NCBI RefSeq assembly: GCF_023094165.1
Contig: NZ_JALMDK010000009.1
Coordinates: 186,001 to 250,000 of the forward strand
From: Crossiella sp. S99.2
Lineage (GTDB): Bacteria; Actinomycetota; Actinomycetes; Mycobacteriales; Pseudonocardiaceae
Reading direction: 5' to 3'
DNA: 64,000 nt
Position 1 is the stretch's first letter, and each line of letters begins with the position of its first letter. Made by a program: the position numbers and the translations under genes. Positions 35,601-43,286 of the stretch are shown piece after piece. Under the pieces are notes generated by a model that saw only the letters and a program-made list of their open reading frames with translations, made no database searches and was not told the DNA's origin.

Positions 35601-36300
35601 CGACCTCGCCCTGCTCGGCAAGGTCAACCCGCTCGCGCTGGAGGAGTTCGCCGCGCTGGAGGAGCGCTACAAGTTCCTCTCCACCCAGCTGGAGGACCTC
35701 AAGTCGGCCCGGCGCGACCTGTTCAACACGATCAAGGAAGTCGACGAGCGGATCCTGGCCCTGTTCGCCGACGCCTACGAGGACGTGGCCAGGGAGTTCG
35801 TCCAGGTCTTCCAGACGCTCTTCCCCGGCGGCGAGGGCAAACTGCTGCTCACCAACCCGGAGGACCTGCTCACCACGGGCGTCGAGGTCGAGGCCCGGCC
35901 GCCCGGCAAGAAGGTCAAGCGGCTGTCCCTGCTCTCCGGCGGCGAGAAGTCGCTGACCGCGGTGGCCATGCTGGTGGCGATCTTCCGCGCCCGGCCCTCG
36001 CCGTTCTACATCATGGACGAGGTCGAGGCCGCCCTGGACGACACCAACCTGCGCAGGCTGATCACGCTCTTCGCCCAGCTGCGGGAGAAGTCGCAGCTCA
36101 TCGTGATCACCCACCAGAAGCCGACCATGGAGATCGCGGACGCGCTCTACGGGGTCAGCATGCGCGGCGACGGCATCAGCCAGGTCATCTCGCAGCGGAT
36201 GCGCGGGGTGGACACCGCGGCGCCCGCGGCCGAGCACCAGCACGTGCCCAAAAACGATCCGGAAAACGCGCCTGAGCCGGAACCGGTTCCGGCCCCCTGA
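32632..36300 (+). CDS. smc: chromosome segregation protein SMC
   Basis: 1222-residue SMC ATPase that with ScpAB organises and segregates the chromosome. Walker A GPNGSGKSN at 31-39, two long coiled coils (about 170-500 and 660-1010), a hinge around 500-640 (GLLGSVAALMTVEPGAEVAM, SDSGRAGLLV), signature motif LLSGGEKSL near 1100, and Walker B FYIMDEVEAALDD near 1125-1137. GTG start with GGAAGGAG about 15 nt upstream. The C-terminal 40 residues are Pro/Glu-rich and vary among actinobacteria. Length is typical. Confidence 0.98.
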   Translation: MHLKSLTLKGFKSFASATTLRFEPGITCVVGPNGSGKSNVLDALAWVMGEQGAKALRGGKMEDVIFAGTSGRPPLGRAEVTLTIDNSDGALPIEYTEVSITRRMFREGSSEYEINGSQCRLLDIQELLSDSGIGREMHVIVGQGMLGQILQSRPEERRAFIEEAAGVLKHRKRKEKAIRKLDAMQANLTRLTDLTAELRRQLKPLGKQAEIARKAQTVQADLRDARLRLYADELVTQRTDLAREEADEATARRRRAEVEQMLQVAQAEQGELEERLAIEAPMLANAQETWYRLSALEERLRGTVRLAAERARHLSAPVEANRGGRDPDDLEREAEEVALQEAELQEAAEMATEALTVAQATRTEFEQALKNAERAHLAAIRAIADRREGLARLAGQVEALRSKTGATAEEIERLSVALAESRERAELAQIEVEEAKAASGIEEDDDTGIGERQQSTQAAHKQARARVDELVAAERKAEREIASWKARVDALSLGLTRKDGAGALLAAGSRLPGLLGSVAALMTVEPGAEVAMAAALGPVADAVALTGTSDALTALELLKTSDSGRAGLLVGANQVMPDRAGWPQLPPGARWAADLVHVPQQLRPALFRALDRMAVVEDLAAAGALVAAHPEVRAVTTGGDVLGADWAVGGSGRSQSVIEVQAAVDEARDQLAEAEHRLEAAGAALEGARAEERARRDEVGLAQEAVNDARVARARSSERLARLGQAARSALAEAERLEGQRSKVENSREENLTRLTELEERLLEVEGEQETDDEPDTSARDDIAASLASARQEEMEARLVQRTSEERARALIGRADSLRRAARAEREARERAERARAARTRGATVANAVVSAGETALTRIALSLARAAAERDAAQVRKAEHEGLLGKVRNRVRELGTELEKLTDAVHRDEVLRAEQRLRIEQLETKIADDFGIGLDDLVSEYGPMAFIPPTALEISEYEAAKERGEEVSAPQPMPYDRPTQERRAKRAERDLALLGKVNPLALEEFAALEERYKFLSTQLEDLKSARRDLFNTIKEVDERILALFADAYEDVAREFVQVFQTLFPGGEGKLLLTNPEDLLTTGVEVEARPPGKKVKRLSLLSGGEKSLTAVAMLVAIFRARPSPFYIMDEVEAALDDTNLRRLITLFAQLREKSQLIVITHQKPTMEIADALYGVSMRGDGISQVISQRMRGVDTAAPAAEHQHVPKNDPENAPEPEPVPAP

Positions 36301-36354
36301 CCCTCTAAGGTCACGCGCATCCGGAACCGCACCCACTCGGGGGAGAGCACTCTC

Positions 36355-37020
36355 GTGAACCAGCCCTACGGCCAGCAGCCCTATCAGCCGGGCCAGCAGC
36401 CCTTCCCCGGGCAGCAGCCTGGCCAGCCATTTCCTGGCCAGCAGCAGTACCCGGGTCAGCCTCAGCCTGGTTACCCGGGCCAGCAGCAGCCGTACCCCGG
36501 CCCGCAGCCGACCCAGCCGTACCAGGCCCCGCCCAGCGGCGGCTTCCCGGCGCAGCAGCCCCCGCCCGGCGCCTACCCCGGCGGTCCCGGTGGCCCCGGG
36601 GGTTACCCGGGTCAGCAGCCGCAGCAGCAGTTCCCGCCGACCCAGCCCGGCCACGGCAGGCTGGTGCTGGACACCTCGTTCCTGCCGCTGGCCTTCATCC
36701 TCAACTGGTTCAAGCCCACGCTGACCATCAACGGCAGGCCCGGCCCGATCGAATGGGGCCAGACCCCGATCGACCTGCCGCCCGGCCAGTACCACGTGAA
36801 GGTGCACTTCCACTACATCTTCATGGACGCCGGTCCGGCCGAGGCGATGATCCCGATCGCCGAGGGCCAGAACGTGCCGGTGTTCTACCGCGCGCCCGCG
36901 TTCATGTTCGCCGGTGGCGCGATCGGCCCGGTGCCGCAGCCCACCCCCGCGCTGGTGCCGATGATCGCCATCATGGCCGTGATCTTCCTGCTCGCGCTGC
37001 TCCCGCTGCTGCTGATCTGA
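36355..37020 (+). CDS. Gln/Pro/Gly-rich protein with C-terminal membrane anchor
   Basis: 221-residue protein. The first ~100 residues are a QQP/PGQ/YPG low-complexity region. Residues about 100-190 form a compact domain ([54 protein letters not shown]) resembling PEGA/carbohydrate-like beta domains. The last 25 residues are hydrophobic ([20 protein letters not shown]), a tail anchor. GTG start with GGGGGAG about 11 nt upstream. No recognised function. Confidence 0.75.
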   Translation: MNQPYGQQPYQPGQQPFPGQQPGQPFPGQQQYPGQPQPGYPGQQQPYPGPQPTQPYQAPPSGGFPAQQPPPGAYPGGPGGPGGYPGQQPQQQFPPTQPGHGRLVLDTSFLPLAFILNWFKPTLTINGRPGPIEWGQTPIDLPPGQYHVKVHFHYIFMDAGPAEAMIPIAEGQNVPVFYRAPAFMFAGGAIGPVPQPTPALVPMIAIMAVIFLLALLPLLLI

Positions 37021-37068
37021 TCCATCGCCGCTATCGCTGAGCCCGCCCGCTCGGCCACGATCGCTGTC

Positions 37069-38625
37069 ATGAACGGACACAGCGAGGTGATCGTGGTCGG
37101 CGGCGGGCACAACGGACTGGTCGCGGCGGTGCTGCTGGCCAGAGCCGGGCGCTCGGTCCGCTTGCTGGAACGGGCCGGGCACCTCGGCGGCGCCTCCATC
37201 GGCAAGCAGGTCTTCCCAGGTCAGCCCGCGCGGCTGTCCCAGTACTCCTACCTGGTCAGCCTGCTGCCGGACGCGCTGGCCGCCGAACTGCGGCTGCCGC
37301 TGGAACTGCGCTCCCGCGCGGTGTCCTCCTACACCCCGGTCCATCGCGGCGGCCGCGATCTCGGGCTGCTGGTCGAACGCGAACCCGGCCCCGCCACCGA
37401 AGCCTCCTTCGCCGAGGTCACCGGCTCCGGCGCGGCCTGGACCGCCTGGCAGCGCTTCTACCGCCGCGTCGACGCCTTCGCCAAGGCGGTCGGCCCGGCC
37501 CTGGATGGCCCGCTGTCCCGGCGTGCCGAGGTGCGGGACCGGGTGACCGCGCTGGCCGGCGCGGACACCTGGGACGACCTGGTCGAACGGCCACTCTCCG
37601 AGGTCCTGGAACGCGAGTTCGCCGACGACCTGATCCGCGGCGTGGTCGCCACCGACGGCCTGATCGGCATCGACAGCTCGCTGTCCGACCCCGGCCTGGC
37701 GCAGAACCGCTGCTTCCTCTACCACGTGGCCGGCAACAGCTCGGGGGAGTGGCGGGTCCCGGTCGGCGGCATGGGCGCGCTGGCCGGCGCCCTCACCGCC
37801 GCCGCCCAGGCCGCCGGCGTCGAGATCCACACCGGCACCCCGGTGCAGGCGGTGCGGGAGAACGGAAACCGGGTCGAGGTGTCCACAGTGGACGGCCGCG
37901 AATTCAGTGCCGACCACGTGCTCGCCGCGGTCGCCCCCGCCGTGCTCGACCGCCTGCTCGGCCGCCCGGCCACCGACCCCGAGGGCAGTCAGCTCAAGGT
38001 GAACCTGTTGCTGCGCAGGCTGCCCCGGCTGCGCAGCGGCGCCGACCCACGCCAGGCCTTCGCCGGGACCCTGCACCTCGGCGAGTCCTACACCGAGCTG
38101 GAAGCCGCCCATGCCCTTGTCGCACAAGGGAAACTGCCCGACCCGCTGCCGTGCGAGGTCTACTGCCACTCGCTGACCGACCCGTCCATCCTCGGCCCGC
38201 TCGCCGCCGAGGGCTACCACACGCTCACCCTGTTCGGCCTGCACGCGCCCGCCCGCCTGTTCCGCGAGCACAACCGCCGCGCGGAAGCCACCGCCGCCGC
38301 GCTGGCCGCCCTCCAGCAGCACCTGGCCGAACCCCTGTCCGAGGTGCTCGCCACCGACGCCGACGGCAATCCCTGCGTGCAGGCAGCCACCCCCGTTGAT
38401 CTGGAACGGGACCTCGGCATGCCCGGCGGGCACATCTTCCACGGCGACCTGAGCTGGCCCTGGCTGGCCGATGACGAACCCGCCGAGACCCCGGCCCAGC
38501 GCTGGGGCGTGGCAATGCCCGGCCTGCGCCGGGTGCTGCTGGCCGGGGCGGGCAGCAGACGCGGCGGCGGGGTCAGCGGCCTGGGCGGGCAGGCCGCGGC
38601 CCGCGCCGTTACCGAATCCGGCTGA
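37069..38625 (+). CDS. FAD-dependent phytoene desaturase-like oxidoreductase
   Basis: 518-residue flavoprotein of the CrtI/PYROXD2 group. The dinucleotide-binding motif VIVVGGGHNGLVAAVLLARAG (residues 7-27) is followed by the conserved LLERAGHLGGAS. The C-terminal GSRRGGGVSGLGGQAAARAV segment closes the FAD site. No carotenoid genes surround it, so the substrate is unknown; an amine or aliphatic substrate is as likely as a carotenoid. It has an unusually long central substrate domain, as in the PYROXD2-like branch. Contains GTCCACAGTGGAC at 37881-37893. Confidence 0.85.
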   Translation: MNGHSEVIVVGGGHNGLVAAVLLARAGRSVRLLERAGHLGGASIGKQVFPGQPARLSQYSYLVSLLPDALAAELRLPLELRSRAVSSYTPVHRGGRDLGLLVEREPGPATEASFAEVTGSGAAWTAWQRFYRRVDAFAKAVGPALDGPLSRRAEVRDRVTALAGADTWDDLVERPLSEVLEREFADDLIRGVVATDGLIGIDSSLSDPGLAQNRCFLYHVAGNSSGEWRVPVGGMGALAGALTAAAQAAGVEIHTGTPVQAVRENGNRVEVSTVDGREFSADHVLAAVAPAVLDRLLGRPATDPEGSQLKVNLLLRRLPRLRSGADPRQAFAGTLHLGESYTELEAAHALVAQGKLPDPLPCEVYCHSLTDPSILGPLAAEGYHTLTLFGLHAPARLFREHNRRAEATAAALAALQQHLAEPLSEVLATDADGNPCVQAATPVDLERDLGMPGGHIFHGDLSWPWLADDEPAETPAQRWGVAMPGLRRVLLAGAGSRRGGGVSGLGGQAAARAVTESG

Positions 38626-38681
38626 GTTTCAGAACACAGCAGGTCAGGCCGGGTCCTGTGGCACACTGTCGCCGGTTCATG

Positions 38682-38726
38682 TAGCCCGATTGGGCTAGTG
38701 GATGTATCGGAGACACTGGGGATGAC
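38682..38726 (+). promoter_or_regulatory. leader hairpin and shared RBS box, copy 1
   Basis: A hairpin TAGCCC/GGGCTA with a 4-nt loop (38682-38697) ends 24 nt before the ATG at 38722. It is followed by GGAGACACTGGGGATGAC at 38709-38726, which is identical over 18 nt to the start region of the next gene (39151-39168). A CACACT hexamer lies upstream at 38662-38667. Confidence 0.6.
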
Positions 38727-39081
38727 CGCACCACGGACCGGCCTGCCCGGCTGGGCGAAGAAACTCATCGGCTACGGGATCTTCGTCGCGATCGCGGCCG
38801 GATTCGGTATCTACAGCAGCTACACCAACGCCAAGGACGCCGCCGTCGGCGAATGCCTGCAGGGCAAGTCCGGCAACGCCGACTCCTACAAGCGCGCCGA
38901 CTGCACGAAGCCGGAGGCGAGTTTCAAGGTCGCCGGCATCGTCGAGGACCAGAGCGAGTTCACCGTCCAACTCGGCCTGACCAACGTCTGCGAACCCTTC
39001 CCGACCGCGAAGTCGGTCTACTGGGAGGGCAAAAAGGGCGGCAAAGGCCGCGTCCTGTGTCTCGAGCCGGTAACACATTAA
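38722..39081 (+). CDS. secreted or membrane-anchored LppU-like protein, paralogue 1
   Basis: 119-residue protein with one N-terminal membrane segment (LIGYGIFVAIAAGFGIYSSY, about 16-35) and a small external domain with four cysteines (GECL, ADCT, NVCE, VLCLEP) that would form two disulfides. The pattern GECLQG…DCTKPEASFKVAG…CEPFPTAKSVYWEG…GRVLCLEP matches LppU-like actinobacterial envelope proteins. The ATG at 38722 is chosen over GTG 38698 because GGAGACACTGGGG precedes it, exactly as in the paralogue downstream. Function unknown. Confidence 0.75.
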   Translation: MTAPRTGLPGWAKKLIGYGIFVAIAAGFGIYSSYTNAKDAAVGECLQGKSGNADSYKRADCTKPEASFKVAGIVEDQSEFTVQLGLTNVCEPFPTAKSVYWEGKKGGKGRVLCLEPVTH

Positions 39082-39124
39082 CGTTCGATTTGTGCGGTAG
39101 GTGACACCATGTCACCATTGCGCG

Positions 39125-39168
39125 TCGCCCATGTGGGCGAACTTCAACAAGGAGACACTGGGGATGAC
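39125..39168 (+). promoter_or_regulatory. leader hairpin and shared RBS box, copy 2
   Basis: Hairpin TCGCCC/GGGCGA with a 4-nt loop (39125-39140) ends 23 nt before the ATG at 39164, followed by the same 18-nt box (39151-39168) as copy 1. A further short inverted repeat GGTGAC/GTCACC lies at 39100-39116. Confidence 0.6.
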
Positions 39169-39583
39169 GAACCCACAGGCCAACGCCCCGCAGGACCAGC
39201 CGATTCAGCCGGCCGGCGAGCAGCCCGCCGCGCCGAAAAAGAAGAAGAGCGTGCTGCCGAAGGTCCTCGGCATCCTGCTCGTGGTCCTGGTCGCTGGTGG
39301 CTTCGCGGTCTACCGCTACATGAACTCCGCGCAGAGCGCCAAGGTCGGCGAGTGCATCGCGGCCAAGGTCGAGGGCGAGAAGGTCAGCTCGGCCAACAAG
39401 GTCGACTGCGCCGGCGCGGACGCGCAGTACAAGGTCGTCGGCAAGTACGAGGACAAGAAGGAAGCCGACTTCAAGATCGAGCTGTGCGACCCGCACGCGG
39501 ACACCACGGACGCGATCTGGGTTCCGGAAGGCCGCAGCGGTTCCACCGGCACCGTGCTCTGCCTCACCGCGAACAAGAAGTGA
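39164..39583 (+). CDS. LppU-like envelope protein, paralogue 2
   Basis: 139-residue paralogue of the preceding gene. A Pro/Gln/Lys-rich cytoplasmic head of ~30 residues is followed by a membrane segment (VLPKVLGILLVVLVAGGFAVY, about 29-49) and a Cys4 external domain: VGECIAAKV, KVDCAGADAQYKVVGKYED, IELCDPHADTTDAIWVPEG, GTVLCLTANKK. Start supported by GGAGACACTGGGG. It terminates 27 nt before a strong terminator hairpin. Confidence 0.78.
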   Translation: MTNPQANAPQDQPIQPAGEQPAAPKKKKSVLPKVLGILLVVLVAGGFAVYRYMNSAQSAKVGECIAAKVEGEKVSSANKVDCAGADAQYKVVGKYEDKKEADFKIELCDPHADTTDAIWVPEGRSGSTGTVLCLTANKK

Positions 39584-39610
39584 TCGTGAACGCGCAGTAA
39601 CGCCTGCCTG

Positions 39611-39649
39611 AAAAGGCCCCGGTTTCCGTCCTGGAAACCGGGGCCTTTT
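39611..39649. terminator. bidirectional rho-independent terminator
   Basis: A perfect 17-bp stem (39611-39627 with 39633-39649) closes on a 5-nt loop. A flanking A4 and T4 give U-tracts in both directions. It lies between convergent genes and can stop both. Confidence 0.9.
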
Positions 39650-39653
39650 CGCG

Positions 39654-41174
39654 TCAGGCGGCCTTCGCCTCGCTGGCCGGTTCCTCGACCGGCGGCGGGC
39701 TACCGCGATGCCGCAGCGACAACAACCCGCCCACGATCAAAGTGATCGCCACGCCCAGCGGCGGATACCAGGGAAACGCCAGCCCCTTCGTCCCGCTGAG
39801 CACCGGCGGCAGGATGATCGCGGTCATCGTCGCCACCGTCACCAGGAAAGCGATGATCGCGTCGGACTGCCGGGCCCGTTTCACGATCAACCCGAGCAGG
39901 AACGCGCCGAGCAATGCGCCATAGGTGTAACCGGTGATCGACAAGCCCTGTTCGACCAGGGTGTTGCCGCGCGAGGTGAACTGCGCGAACAACCCGGCGA
40001 ACACGATCAGCAGCCCGGCCCAGATCACCGTCCAGATCCGGCCCTGCTTGAGCAGTTCGGTATCCGACAGCGGCCGCCGGACCACCCGCTGGTAGATGTC
40101 GGTGACCGTGGAGGAGGCCAGCGCGCCCAGCGAGGAACTCAGCGCCGCGGCCAGGATGCCCGCGATCACGAAGCCGGACAGGCCGCTGGGCAACTCGGTG
40201 ACGATGAAGTTGGCGAACAGCTCGTCGTTGTTGTTCAGGCCCAGGTCCTGCACTGGTTTGGCCGCGTTGTAGAAGGCCCACAGCATCACGCCGATGAACA
40301 GGAACAGCGCGAACTGCACGAAGACCACCACACCGCTGGCGATCAGCGCCTTCTGGCTCGCCTTCACGTCCCTGGTGGCCATCAGCCGCTGCACGATGAG
40401 CTGGTCCGCGCCGTGCGAGGCCATGGACAGCACCGCGCCGCCCACCACCGCGGTCAGCAACGCGTACGGGCTGTACCGCGGATCCGAGGTGAGGTCGAGG
40501 ACCTGGAACTTGTTGGCGTCCAAGGCCTTGCCCAGCCAGTCGCCGGGCAGCCGGTCGGCCAGCACCCAGATCACCACGGCCGCGCCGAGCAGGTACCAGA
40601 CCATCTGGATCGCATCGACCCAGACCACCGCCCGCACGCCGCCGAAGAAGCTGTAGACCACCATCGCGATGCCCAGGACGAACACGATCGTCCAGTAGTT
40701 CGCCTCCACGCCGTAGGCGGCCAGCACCACCTTGACCGGGATCGCGGTGGCGAACAACCGCAGCCCGTCGGCCAGCAGCCGGGTGAACAGGAAGGTCACC
40801 GAGGCGGTGGTGCGCAACCCGTCGCCGAACCGCTTGCCCAGGAAGGCGTAGGCGGTGACCAGGTCACCGGCCACGTACTTGGGCAGCAGCACGAAGGAGA
40901 CCACGATCCGGCCCAGCAGGTAGCCGATGGCCAGCGATAGGAAGGTCATCCCGCCCGCGCCGGGGGTGGCCAGGTAGGCCACCGTCGGCACGCTGAGCAC
41001 GGTCAGTGTTGAGGTCTCCGCGGAGACCACCGACAGGCAGACCACCCACCACGAGATCTTGCCCTCGCCGACGAAGTAGTCGCTGGCCGATTTCTGCCTG
41101 CCGCCGATCCAGATGCCCAGCAGCGGCATGCCCACCAGGAACACCGCGATGATGGCCAGGTCGAGACTGCGCAC
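39654..41174 (-). CDS. sodium:solute symporter (SSS family)
   Basis: 506-residue transporter with about 13 membrane segments. The N-terminal LDLAIIAVFLVGMPLLGIWIGGRQKSASDYFVGEGKISWW and LSVVSAETSTLTVLSVPTVAY are SSS family signatures, and a polar tail (residues about 485-506) ends the protein. It lies 15 nt downstream of anmK on the same strand, so probably co-transcribed. The neighbour suggests a cell-wall amino sugar or anhydro-sugar as substrate; this is inference, since SSS substrates cannot be read from sequence. Confidence 0.9.
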   Translation of the reverse strand: MRSLDLAIIAVFLVGMPLLGIWIGGRQKSASDYFVGEGKISWWVVCLSVVSAETSTLTVLSVPTVAYLATPGAGGMTFLSLAIGYLLGRIVVSFVLLPKYVAGDLVTAYAFLGKRFGDGLRTTASVTFLFTRLLADGLRLFATAIPVKVVLAAYGVEANYWTIVFVLGIAMVVYSFFGGVRAVVWVDAIQMVWYLLGAAVVIWVLADRLPGDWLGKALDANKFQVLDLTSDPRYSPYALLTAVVGGAVLSMASHGADQLIVQRLMATRDVKASQKALIASGVVVFVQFALFLFIGVMLWAFYNAAKPVQDLGLNNNDELFANFIVTELPSGLSGFVIAGILAAALSSSLGALASSTVTDIYQRVVRRPLSDTELLKQGRIWTVIWAGLLIVFAGLFAQFTSRGNTLVEQGLSITGYTYGALLGAFLLGLIVKRARQSDAIIAFLVTVATMTAIILPPVLSGTKGLAFPWYPPLGVAITLIVGGLLSLRHRGSPPPVEEPASEAKAA

Positions 41175-41189
41175 GTCCCACCTCCTGCT

Positions 41190-42422
41190 CTAACCGCCGG
41201 TTCGCACCGGCTCCCCAGTGATGTGCCCCCGGTCAGCCCCCGTGGCCACGCAGCGCAGCGCGACCGGTGGTCGCGGCCATGGTGCGGGCAGTCGCAACGC
41301 GGTGCGGCCCGGGGTGATGCTGCCCAGCGGGCGCGGGCCGACCGCCCCTGTGGTCGCCGGCAGGTTTCCGGGCTGACCGCAGAAGGTGAGCAGGCCGAGC
41401 AACGCCGCAAGGTAGCCCTCCTTGCCGTCGGCAGGCAGTCCCTCGGCCGCGCTGGTGACCAGCTCGGCCGGGGCGAGATGCCTGCTCAGGGCGGCCATCA
41501 GCGTGGCGTTGTGCACCCCGCCTCCGGAAGCCACCACCCGGGTGGCCTCTTGCCGGTCACACTCCTGGGCGACCGTGCGGGCGGTCAGCTCCACCAAAGT
41601 GGCCAGCAGATCCGGGCCCGAGGGCGGCGTGGACAGGCGGTTCAGGGCGGCGTTCAGGTACTCGGCGGTGAAATATTCCTTGCCGGTGGACTTCGGCGGC
41701 GCCAGCTCGTAGTAGGGATCGGCCAGCAGGGCTGACAACAGGTCCGGGTGAGGGGAGCCGATGGCGGCGAGCCGGCCCCCCTCATCGCGCTCCCGACGTT
41801 CCGGTAGCAGCCGGGCGGCCGAATCCAGCAGCGCGTTACCCGGACCTGTGTCGTAGGCCAGCGGCGGCAGACCGCCACCGACCACGCTGATGTTGGCGAT
41901 GCCACCGAGGTTGAGCGCGGCCGTGCGCGCCCGCCCGTGGCCCAGCCAGAGCTGGTCGAACAGCCCGACCAGCGGCGCCCCGTGCCCGCCAGCGGCCACA
42001 TCCCTGGCCCGCAGGTCGGCCACCACCGGCAGTCCGGTGGCCTCGGCGATCCAGGCGGGCTGGCCCAGCTGCAGGGTGCCCTCGCAGCGGCCGTCCTCCA
42101 CCCAGTGGTAGATCGTCTGCCCGAGCGAGCCGATCAGATCGGCCTTGCCGGCGCAGAGTTCGGTGAGCCCGCGCAGCGCGGCCACCCCGAAGGCCCGGCC
42201 GACCAGCGTGTCCAGCCGGCACAGCTGCCGGGCCGAACAGTCCGCCGGGGGCAGCGCGGCCAGCAGTTCGGCGCGCAGCTCGTCGGGATAGGGCACGTCC
42301 AGGCAGCCCAGCGGCCGCAGTTCGAGCCAGCCGTCGGCGGCCAGGCGGAACTCGGCCGCGGCCACGTCGATGCCGTCCATCGACGTGCCGGACAGCAGCC
42401 CGAGCACCCGCCAAGATTTCAC
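41190..42422 (-). CDS. anmK: anhydro-N-acetylmuramic acid kinase
   Basis: 410-residue AnmK kinase, which opens and phosphorylates 1,6-anhydro-MurNAc to MurNAc-6-phosphate in peptidoglycan recycling. N-terminal VLGLLSGTSMDGIDVAAAEF is the ATPase phosphate-1 motif. LNLGGIANISVVGG and YDTGPGNALLD are family signatures, as is VVASGGGVHNATLM near 290. C-terminal ~35 residues are an Arg/Pro-rich extension. Followed by a symporter gene. No MurQ etherase gene is seen in the window. Confidence 0.95.
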   Translation of the reverse strand: MKSWRVLGLLSGTSMDGIDVAAAEFRLAADGWLELRPLGCLDVPYPDELRAELLAALPPADCSARQLCRLDTLVGRAFGVAALRGLTELCAGKADLIGSLGQTIYHWVEDGRCEGTLQLGQPAWIAEATGLPVVADLRARDVAAGGHGAPLVGLFDQLWLGHGRARTAALNLGGIANISVVGGGLPPLAYDTGPGNALLDSAARLLPERRERDEGGRLAAIGSPHPDLLSALLADPYYELAPPKSTGKEYFTAEYLNAALNRLSTPPSGPDLLATLVELTARTVAQECDRQEATRVVASGGGVHNATLMAALSRHLAPAELVTSAAEGLPADGKEGYLAALLGLLTFCGQPGNLPATTGAVGPRPLGSITPGRTALRLPAPWPRPPVALRCVATGADRGHITGEPVRTGG

Positions 42423-42499
42423 AAGATGGGTCTATTGCATGGCGGAAGTTTACGCAAGTGTCCGCCGAAGTTGACGGCGAAGTTGATAGCGAGTCGAGA

Positions 42500-43228
42500 T
42501 CAGCCCTTCAGCGCGGCCACCAGTTCCTTGCCCTTGGGGCCCAGGTTGTCCCGGCACTGGTCCATTTCCGGGCCGTGGCTGGCCCCGCCGGGCAGGCCCG
42601 GACCGAACTGGTTCATCGTCACCAGCACGTTGCCGTCGCTGAACCGCCCGTAGCAGCCGTCACCGCCGGTGGACTTGGGAAACAGCGTGTTCTCGCCCTC
42701 CACCCGGTCCTCCGCCGAACGGTCGATGCTCAGCCAGTACTGGGCGCCGTCCTTGGTCCCGTTGTGCTGGGGCTGGCCGTCGCTGACGAACAGCACGATG
42801 TCCGCGCTCACCGTCGCCTCCGGTTCCCTGGTGCGCCAGGAGCACTTGACCCGCACGGTCTGCAGATCGCCGTCACCGCGGGCGGCCTGGGTGTCCTTCT
42901 TCTTCTCCGCGGCCTTGGGCATCAGGTCCGGGAACAGGGTCAGCTTGGCGTTGAGCGCGGCGCACTCCGGCAGGTCGGTGTACTTGTCCGCCGGGCCCGG
43001 CTCGGCCGCGGCGCTGCTGCCGGGGGAGTCGGCCGGGTCGCCGGAGTTCAGGTAGACGACCACGCCGATCCCGGCGACCAGCAGCACGGCGAGCCCGACC
43101 ACGAGCGCGAGCACCGGTCCGTTGTTCTTCTTCGGCGGTTGCGGATAGCCGTAGCCGTAGCCGGGCGGCGGGTACTGCGGTTGCTGGTGGGGCTGGTGCT
43201 GGTGTGGGCCGGGCTGCATGGTCGACAT
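42500..43228 (-). CDS. membrane-anchored secreted protein, Cys-containing
   Basis: 242-residue protein: a His/Pro/Gln/Tyr-rich cytoplasmic head (about 1-35), one membrane segment (GPVLALVVGLAVLLVAGIGVVVYL, about 37-60), then an external domain of 180 residues with conserved cysteines (LPECAALN, VKCSWRT, GDGCYGRFSDGN, MDQCRDNLG), resembling DUF3558-like actinobacterial lipoprotein domains. ATG 43228 fits the family; the frame upstream is antisense to ftsY. Divergent from ftsY. Function unknown. Confidence 0.75.
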   Translation of the reverse strand: MSTMQPGPHQHQPHQQPQYPPPGYGYGYPQPPKKNNGPVLALVVGLAVLLVAGIGVVVYLNSGDPADSPGSSAAAEPGPADKYTDLPECAALNAKLTLFPDLMPKAAEKKKDTQAARGDGDLQTVRVKCSWRTREPEATVSADIVLFVSDGQPQHNGTKDGAQYWLSIDRSAEDRVEGENTLFPKSTGGDGCYGRFSDGNVLVTMNQFGPGLPGGASHGPEMDQCRDNLGPKGKELVAALKG

Positions 43229-43286
43229 CCTCGCCCACACCTGCCTCCGGCGAGGGTCGAACCGCCCATGATGCGAGGATGGGGGC

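Noticed and set aside
32224-38442. 2072-residue minus-strand open frame opposite smc and the FAD oxidoreductase
   Set aside because: It is antisense to several confirmed genes, has no family motif, and arises from strong GC3 bias that removes stop codons on the complementary strand.
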